The notes under the pieces: model-generated
Told to the model about the DNA's origin: nothing
The model's database searches: none
The model's input: the letters and a program-made list of their open reading frames with translations, nothing else
NCBI GenBank assembly: GCA_964413425.1
Contig: CAYPST010000154.1
Location: 1 to 7,411 of the forward strand
Origin: DATFLS01 sp964413425
GTDB taxonomy: Bacteria; Fidelibacterota; JAANXI01
DNA length: 7,411 nt
Direction: 5' to 3'
Translations under genes and position numbers: made by a program
Shown here: positions 1 through 2,738 of the stretch, one piece after another
Layout: each line of letters starts with the position of its first letter
Position numbering within the stretch: the first letter of the stretch is position 1

Positions 1-52
1 GAGCGCGTGAATGGCATTCACGAGGTCAGGGGTTCGATCCCCCTCAGCTCCA
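1..52 (+). tRNA. tRNA-Ala(GGC), 5' end outside the window
   Basis: The window opens at the 3' strand of the D stem (GAGC). It continues with base 26 (G), a perfect 5-bp anticodon stem CGTGA/TCACG around the 7-base loop ATGGCAT (anticodon GGC at 13-15, U33 and A37 present), and the variable loop AGGTC. A perfect T arm follows (AGGGG/CCCCT around TTCGATC), then the acceptor 3' strand CAGCTCC and discriminator A52. T at position 70 (base 49) fits the alanine identity pair G3-U70, although G3 lies outside the window. CCA is not encoded; the next bases are CAG. This is the only copy in the window with a normal anticodon arm, so it is taken as the functional gene and the later copies as derived. 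Confidence 0.9.
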
Positions 53-80
53 CAGTTTTTCCTCCATCCTCTTGATGCCA

Positions 81-99
81 TCCTTCACAGGGTGAAGGA
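81..99 (+). promoter_or_regulatory. Hairpin covering the ribosome binding site of cassette A ORF (copy 1)
   Basis: TCCTTCAC (81-88) pairs perfectly with GTGAAGGA (92-99) around the loop AGG, giving 8 bp. The Shine-Dalgarno box AAGGAG (95-100) lies mostly in the 3' arm, five bases before the ATG at 106. When folded, the mRNA would hide the ribosome binding site. The pairing is seen directly; a role in repressing translation is inferred. Confidence 0.55.
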
Positions 100-105
100 G
101 TTTCC

Positions 106-336
106 ATGGCAACAACATCTCCTACGTTCTTCGTCTATATTCTCCCGAGCCAGGCGAACGGCAGGTATTACATTGGCGTGACCCAGGATGTGGCCAAGCG
201 GGTGGCGCAGCACAATGCGGGATACACGACCGCCACCCGGGGCAAGGCCGCCCGGCAGCGGGAAGCGGCCCTCAAGCGGAAGAAGAGTCGCCGCTATCTG
301 GAGTGGATGGATTGCCCGGCAGTAGGGGCTCGGTGA
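106..336 (+). CDS. GIY-YIG nuclease-like protein, internally deleted (cassette A, copy 1)
   Basis: A 76-residue protein with the start of a compact GIY-YIG domain: FVYIL (about residues 9-13), RYYIGVT (20-26), the helix KRVAQHN and then TTATRG. GIY-YIG proteins of this small UvrC-N-terminal/YhbQ-like type are single-domain DNA nucleases, normally about 80-100 residues. After TATRG it jumps straight to KAARQREAALKRKKS. The cassette B protein has 15 more residues here (the PWEIVY strand and what follows), so a core strand is missing and activity is doubtful. The Glu-containing REAALKRK segment remains. The start has an AAGGAG box at 95-100. The TGA stop (334-336) lies inside the tRNA-like tail. 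An identical copy lies at 819-1049. Confidence 0.75.
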   Translation: MATTSPTFFVYILPSQANGRYYIGVTQDVAKRVAQHNAGYTTATRGKAARQREAALKRKKSRRYLEWMDCPAVGAR

Positions 337-387
337 GCGTCCCGAAGGCGTTCGGGAAGGTCAGGGGTTCGATTCCCCTCAGCTCCA
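325..387 (+). other. D-arm-less tRNA-Ala-like tail of cassette A (copy 1)
   Basis: GGGGCT (325-330) can pair with AGCTCC (381-386), including a G327-U384 wobble at the place of the alanine identity pair G3-U70. Nine bases (CGGTGAGCG) stand where the D arm should be. A 7-bp hairpin TCCCGAA/TTCGGGA (340-346/351-357) with tetraloop GGCG then replaces the anticodon arm. AGGTC, a perfect T arm (363-379), CAGCTCC and discriminator A387 follow. From 332 on the sequence is shared with the tail at 710-765. It cannot be a normal decoding tRNA because it has no 7-base anticodon loop. It may be a degenerate tRNA half used as a recombination or homing site, or a tRNA-like 3' end on the ORF transcript. Confidence 0.65.
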
Positions 388-439
388 CTTCTTATTTTTA
401 TCTGCACCAGCTCTCTTTGTTACAATACAAGGGTAGGGA

Positions 440-703
440 ATGTCGTCGTCCGACTCACAGACCTTCGTGTATATTCTCCAAAGTCAATCCAGCGGTCGGT
501 ATTATATCGGTGTCACCGCTGACCTGGAGCGTCGGCTCACCCAACACAATGCGGGATACACGACCGCCACCCGGGGGTCAGGCCCCTGGGAGATTGTATA
601 CGCTGAATCGTATGCCACTCGTCGGGCTGCCCGGCGTCGGGAGGCGCAACTGAAGCGGAAGAAAAGTCATCGCTATTTAGCCTGGCTTGTTGACAACGAG
701 TAG
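440..703 (+). CDS. GIY-YIG nuclease family protein (cassette B)
   Basis: An 87-residue protein with a complete small GIY-YIG domain: TFVYIL (first motif), RYYIGVT (second motif), the helix RRLTQHNAG with its Arg and His-Asn, PWEIVYAESY, and the helix RRAARRREAQLKRKK that carries the conserved Glu. These are the landmarks of the UvrC-N-terminal/YhbQ-like single-domain nucleases. The start at 440 has AAGGG six bases upstream (429-433). The stop is at 701-703, seven bases before the tRNA-like tail begins at 710. It is clearly diverged from the A proteins, although the segment around HNAGYTTATRG is nearly identical at the DNA level. Nuclease activity, and a role in spreading the cassette into tRNA-Ala genes, are inferred. 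Confidence 0.85.
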   Translation: MSSSDSQTFVYILQSQSSGRYYIGVTADLERRLTQHNAGYTTATRGSGPWEIVYAESYATRRAARRREAQLKRKKSHRYLAWLVDNE

Positions 704-709
704 TCAGCG

Positions 710-765
710 GGTGAGCGTCCCGAAGGCGTTCGGGAAGGTCAGGGGTTCGATCCCCCTCAGCTCCA
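710..765 (+). other. tRNA-Ala 3'-half tail of cassette B
   Basis: These 56 bases match the A-cassette tail from GGTGAGCG onward, with one difference in the T loop (TTCGATC here, TTCGATT at 368-374). The 7-bp hairpin with GGCG loop (718-735), AGGTC, T arm and CAGCTCC plus A are all present. No GGGGCT lies upstream, so no acceptor 5' strand can form. The C form of the T loop equals that of the real tRNA-Ala at 33-39. The tail joins directly to cassette A copy 2. Confidence 0.75.
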
Positions 766-793
766 CAGTTTTTCCTCCATCCTCTTGATGCCA

Positions 794-812
794 TCCTTCA
801 CAGGGTGAAGGA
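794..812 (+). promoter_or_regulatory. Hairpin covering the ribosome binding site of cassette A ORF (copy 2)
   Basis: Identical to the element at 81-99: an 8-bp stem with loop AGG whose 3' arm contains most of the AAGGAG box (808-813), five bases before the ATG at 819. Confidence 0.55.
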
Positions 813-818
813 GTTTCC

Positions 819-1049
819 ATGGCAACAACATCTCCTACGTTCTTCGTCTATATTCTCCCGAGCCAGGCGAACGGCAGGTATTACATTGGCGTGACCCAGG
901 ATGTGGCCAAGCGGGTGGCGCAGCACAATGCGGGATACACGACCGCCACCCGGGGCAAGGCCGCCCGGCAGCGGGAAGCGGCCCTCAAGCGGAAGAAGAG
1001 TCGCCGCTATCTGGAGTGGATGGATTGCCCGGCAGTAGGGGCTCGGTGA
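819..1049 (+). CDS. GIY-YIG nuclease-like protein, internally deleted (cassette A, copy 2)
   Basis: Identical in DNA and protein to the copy at 106-336: 76 residues, the first two GIY-YIG motifs present, the 15-residue segment holding the PWEIVY strand missing, and the basic C-terminal helix retained. Its TGA stop (1047-1049) again lies inside the tRNA-like tail. The missing segment is an exact multiple of three, so the frame is kept. Either the small protein is still made, perhaps as a DNA-binding or trans-acting form, or the deletion is recent. Nothing here proves expression. Confidence 0.72.
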   Translation: MATTSPTFFVYILPSQANGRYYIGVTQDVAKRVAQHNAGYTTATRGKAARQREAALKRKKSRRYLEWMDCPAVGAR

Positions 1050-1100
1050 GCGTCCCGAAGGCGTTCGGGAAGGTCAGGGGTTCGATTCCCCTCAGCTCCA
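1038..1100 (+). other. D-arm-less tRNA-Ala-like tail of cassette A (copy 2)
   Basis: Same as 325-387: GGGGCT (1038-1043) faces AGCTCC (1094-1099), then a GGCG-loop hairpin (1053-1070), T arm (1076-1092) and discriminator A1100. This is the last tRNA-derived tail of the array. The sequence after it leads into a terminator-like hairpin. Confidence 0.65.
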
Positions 1101-1113
1101 CTCCTGGAAACCA

Positions 1114-1141
1114 GCAAAGCACAAGGCTTTGCGGGTTTTGT
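1114..1141 (+). terminator. Possible rho-independent terminator after the tRNA/cassette array
   Basis: GCAAAGC (1114-1120) pairs perfectly with GCTTTGC (1126-1132) around ACAAG, followed by GGG and an interrupted T-rich run (TTTTGTGTTTTG). The U tract is not clean and the stem is only 7 bp, so efficiency is uncertain. Its position just downstream of the tRNA tail suits the end of a tRNA transcript. Confidence 0.45.
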
Positions 1142-1172
1142 GTTTTGTAGAGTTTTTGCTGTTCATTTTTTC

Positions 1173-1192
1173 AAGTCACCAATAAGTCACCA
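1173..1192 (+). repeat. Paired AAGTCACCA direct repeats, possible recombinase arm sites
   Basis: AAGTCACCA occurs at 1173-1181 and 1184-1192, 11 bases apart from start to start, about one helical turn. Short in-phase direct repeats between a tRNA attachment site and an integrase gene are typical of arm-type sites bound by the N-terminus of tyrosine recombinases. That role is inferred. Confidence 0.35.
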
Positions 1193-1220
1193 CCAGAATA
1201 CTAAATAACTCCCTATCACC

Positions 1221-1238
1221 GGCGGCATGTTCGCCGCC
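1221..1238. repeat. Short GC-rich inverted repeat
   Basis: GGCGGC (1221-1226) and GCCGCC (1233-1238) form a perfect 6-bp stem around ATGTTC, just upstream of the recombinase remnant. No T run follows, so it is not a terminator. Its role is unknown. Confidence 0.35.
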
Positions 1239-1253
1239 TGAACCGAGTCAGCT

Positions 1254-1583
1254 TTGGCTCACAGTGAAGGGAAGTCTCACATGCTGTATCTGATGCACTC
1301 AGCCGTAATGCCAGCCGGGTGTTACGGTCTGTATTCCTACCAACCGGTGTTAGGGTCGTATGTCCGGCAGATGCTTCGACGATACTCCGAGAAAGCCGGG
1401 ATTCGGCATACGTTTCCACACATGTTGCGGCATACCTTTGCCACGGAATATTTGGATGCCGGTGGCAACATTCGGAAGTTACAACAATTGTTGGGACACA
1501 GCTCTATTTCCACTACGGAAATTTATTTACACATCTCTGATAATGGCCTGGAAGATGAACTCCGAACCATCCAGGAAAGGTGA
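1254..1583 (+). pseudogene. Tyrosine recombinase/integrase, C-terminal remnant
   Basis: A 109-codon open frame (TTG at 1254; first ATG at 1281). Its last 80 or so residues are the C-terminal catalytic end of a XerC/XerD-like tyrosine recombinase: YSEKAGI, then HMLRHTFAT (His56, Arg59 of the HxxR box), LLGHSSISTTEIYLH (His82 and nucleophile Tyr91). Family members are about 300 residues with an N-terminal core-binding domain and an earlier catalytic Arg and Lys; all of that is absent, and residues 1-27 have no recognisable counterpart. It should not be able to recombine alone. It sits just downstream of a tRNA-Ala array, the usual place for an integrase of a tRNA-targeting element, so it probably marks a decayed element. 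Some annotation pipelines would list it as a short intact integrase. Confidence 0.7.
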
Positions 1584-1588
1584 TAACC

Positions 1589-1726
1589 ATGCGACAATTC
1601 CTCTATTGGCTTGCCAGATTGTTAGGTGATGTCAACGCAGTAAGCAAGGGTAAAACCGGCAAGCGCATTGCCCGGCGAACGGCCGGAAAGGGATTCGGTC
1701 GGGTGTTGCGGGGTTTGTTTAAGTAA
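1589..1726 (+). CDS. Small very basic protein, 45 residues
   Basis: This ORF starts at ATG 1589 and ends at TAA 1724-1726, five bases after the recombinase remnant's stop. A ribosome binding site AAAGG (1576-1580) lies within the last codons of that frame, eight bases before the ATG, so the two were probably translationally linked. The N-terminal half is hydrophobic and amphipathic (MRQFLYWLARLLGDVNAV). The C-terminal half is Lys/Arg/Gly-rich (KGKTGKRIARR, GKGFGRVLRGLFK) with no acidic residue after Asp14. It resembles small basic proteins encoded with mobile elements, but I cannot name a family. Nucleic-acid or membrane binding would suit the composition. A strong terminator follows. Confidence 0.6.
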   Translation: MRQFLYWLARLLGDVNAVSKGKTGKRIARRTAGKGFGRVLRGLFK

Positions 1727-1750
1727 ATGCGAACACATACCAGTAAAGAG

Positions 1751-1779
1751 AGGACCTCGGAGCGATCCGGGGCCTTTTT
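1751..1779 (+). terminator. Rho-independent terminator
   Basis: A stem of about ten pairs forms between 1751-1761 and 1766-1775, with one bulged A (1754), one T-G pair and the loop GCGA. It is directly followed by TTTTT (1775-1779). It lies 25 bases after the stop of the small basic ORF and probably ends the recombinase/small-ORF transcript. Confidence 0.75.
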
Positions 1780-2066
1780 CATTTCTGAGAGATTTCGACG
1801 CGCTCAAATCCATTTGAAGGCAGTTTGTTTGCATTCAAGGGGAAGACTATAGGCAAAATTGACAGAAATTAATCAGAGGATTGTCCGTATATGCAAAATG
1901 TGAATAATGTCGATGTCACCAAAATTCACAGACTAAAAAAATTATTCGAATAGTGCTGAGTGAGAACCAGTCCGAACTAAATAGAGATCGGTTTCTGTTA
2001 TTTCAACATCAACGGCAAGGAAGCCGCACGGGAAACTTTCCGGGCGTGGGGCCCCTCTTCATGTGC

Positions 2067-2120
2067 TGGAGAGCCGTTGCATGTCGACGATCCCGATCCA
2101 ATCGGGGGAACGGCTCTCCA
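2067..2120. repeat. Long interrupted palindrome with an inner hairpin
   Basis: TGGAGAGCCGTT (2067-2078) is perfectly complementary to AACGGCTCTCCA (2109-2120), a 12-bp stem. Inside it CCCGAT (2092-2097) pairs with ATCGGG (2101-2106) around CCA. The left side has a 13-base internal loop and the right side only two bases. No T run follows. It could be a structured RNA, a REP-like repeat or a mobile-element end. Confidence 0.6.
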
Positions 2121-2159
2121 ATGCAGGTTGCGCAGACAAATCATTGCTTTCCTGAGCTA

Positions 2160-2410
2160 ACTTAATAGGCATATAAAATATTCCCTTAAATGGTTCGTAT
2201 GTTCTTACCACAGATAAAGAGAGCCCCTGAATAGTATGGATCACTTTCAGGCCAGCGTCTTTTACTGTGTTCCATGCCATCGGGTTTTGACACAGGGCTT
2301 GTCTTCGTGCGGTAGTATCACTGGCGTCGCCAATCACTCAAATGGCCCAGCAAGTTTCGCGCACGGAATACACGATATGCTGGTGCATGGAGTCAAAACC
2401 ACAGAAATCC
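2160..2410 (-). pseudogene. Possible fossil of an isochorismatase/YcaC-like hydrolase
   Basis: Read on the minus strand from about 2408, one frame gives a protein-like run (DFCGFDSMHQHIVYSV, then RETCWAI), a TGA stop at 2338-2340, then VIGDASDTT, WNTVKDAGLKVI and on to KLAQE. The order resembles the C-terminal half of cysteine hydrolases of the isochorismatase/YcaC superfamily: a GxxxxxCV-type strand and helix, then a V-x-DAS strand, then a helix ending in an AG turn and another strand. The loop normally found between the helix and the DAS strand is missing. There is no valid start and no catalytic Cys in the usual place. The match is by eye and weak; it may be chance. Confidence 0.28.
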
Positions 2411-2414
2411 TTCT

Positions 2415-2424
2415 ATTCATCTGA
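2415..2424. repeat. Target-site duplication, left copy
   Basis: ATTCATCTGA directly precedes the MITE and recurs exactly at 2602-2611 directly after it. Because the MITE terminus itself may begin TGAG, the true duplication could be as short as 6 bases. Confidence 0.6.
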
Positions 2425-2601
2425 GGGTGTTTAGAAAATATGCGTCTGATACAAGTTGGTGCACTTGGCTTATGTTTAGTATGGAGATAAGATATAAGCA
2501 CAATTTATTACGCTATTTGGACGGAGATATTTTCTTTGCGACCTTCGCGATCTTTGTCCCGTCGTCACGGGATCTCTTCGAGGCGTTTTCTAAATAGACT
2601 C
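2425..2601. mobile_element. MITE-like element, copy 1 (177 bp)
   Basis: This non-coding element recurs at 7066-7240. The left end GGGTGTTTAGAAAA and the reverse complement of the right end, GAGTCTATTTAGAAAA, form imperfect terminal inverted repeats. Shared interior landmarks are GCGTCTGATACAAG, AAGATATAAGCACAAT, GCTATTTGGACGGA and a perfect 6-bp hairpin TCCCGT/ACGGGA around CGTC (2557-2572). The last 50 or so bases differ by short indels between copies. No transposase is encoded, so mobility would depend on an enzyme elsewhere. Exact flanking duplication of ATTCATCTGA supports insertion by transposition. Confidence 0.72.
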
Positions 2602-2611
2602 ATTCATCTGA
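2602..2611. repeat. Target-site duplication, right copy
   Basis: ATTCATCTGA, identical to 2415-2424 on the other side of the MITE. Confidence 0.6.
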
Positions 2612-2675
2612 CAATCTTCTGGTTTCGTAGCCCGAATTATTCAGGGTAGCAGTATTCAATTTCTTGCTGATTATT

Positions 2676-2691
2676 TATGATAAAAATCATA
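2676..2691. promoter_or_regulatory. AT-rich inverted repeat upstream of the permease, possible operator
   Basis: TATGAT and ATCATA form a perfect inverted repeat around AAAA, about 48 bases before the permease ATG. TATGAT and the overlapping TATACT (2690-2695) both resemble -10 boxes. TTGCTG (2664-2669) is a weak -35 candidate, but its 20-base spacing to TATACT is long. A promoter with an overlapping operator is plausible but not shown. Confidence 0.28.
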
Positions 2692-2738
2692 TACTTACCC
2701 CATAAATAGTTTAGATACAGATACTCTGGAGGTTCGCT

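Larger units (their letters stand above)
23..389 (+). repeat. Direct repeat copy 1 (cassette A with tRNA tail)
   Basis: These 367 bases match 736-1102 with no difference that I could find, at a constant offset of 713. The repeat runs from the tRNA variable loop, through the leader hairpin and the 76-residue ORF, to two bases past the downstream tRNA-like tail. Its left edge is the point where the real tRNA and the derived tail stop differing. Perfect identity implies a recent duplication, recombination between tRNA tails, or an assembly error. A different cassette (B) lies between the two copies. Confidence 0.9.
736..1102 (+). repeat. Direct repeat copy 2 (cassette A with tRNA tail)
   Basis: Second member of the 367-bp perfect direct repeat (copy 1 at 23-389). 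Upstream, copy 1 continues into the real tRNA-Ala anticodon arm, whereas this copy continues into the derived GGCG hairpin. The sequences after the repeat also differ (CTTATT against CCTGGA). The junctions therefore lie in tRNA-derived sequence on both sides, consistent with recombination through the tRNA tails. Confidence 0.9.
1780..2414. other. Stretch without a convincing intact gene
   Basis: Between the terminator and the MITE no open frame looks like an intact gene. A + strand run from 1981 to a TAA at 2158-2160 is open for about 59 codons and includes a protein-like stretch (FNINGKEAARETFRAWG), but it has no start codon and I do not recognise it. The part at 1860-1960 is AT-rich and featureless. 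The palindrome at 2067-2120 and the reverse-strand fossil at 2160-2410 are listed separately. This looks like decayed accessory DNA. Confidence 0.5.

Noticed and set aside
332..387. Calling the repeated tails functional tRNA genes
   Set aside because: There is no D arm and no 7-base anticodon loop; the anticodon position folds as a 7-bp stem with a tetraloop.
303..653. 116-codon + frame running from the end of cassette A through the tRNA tail into cassette B
   Set aside because: It reads the tRNA tail as protein (giving VRGSIPLSST) and overlaps the real GIY-YIG gene at 440-703 in another frame. Translated tRNA tails of this kind are a common annotation artefact.
537..794. 85-codon minus-strand frame containing GAEGDRTPDL
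   Set aside because: This is the reverse complement of the tRNA T arm and acceptor read as protein, a well-known spurious product; it also overlaps the cassette B gene.
1..1102. CRISPR array
   Set aside because: Three long repeated tails separated by coding cassettes of 279-322 bases do not fit CRISPR repeat and spacer sizes, and the repeats are tRNA-derived.
1859..1892. sigma70-type promoter TTGACA ... TATAT
   Set aside because: TTGACA (1859-1864) is a good -35, but the nearest -10-like box is about 22 bases away and no gene follows.
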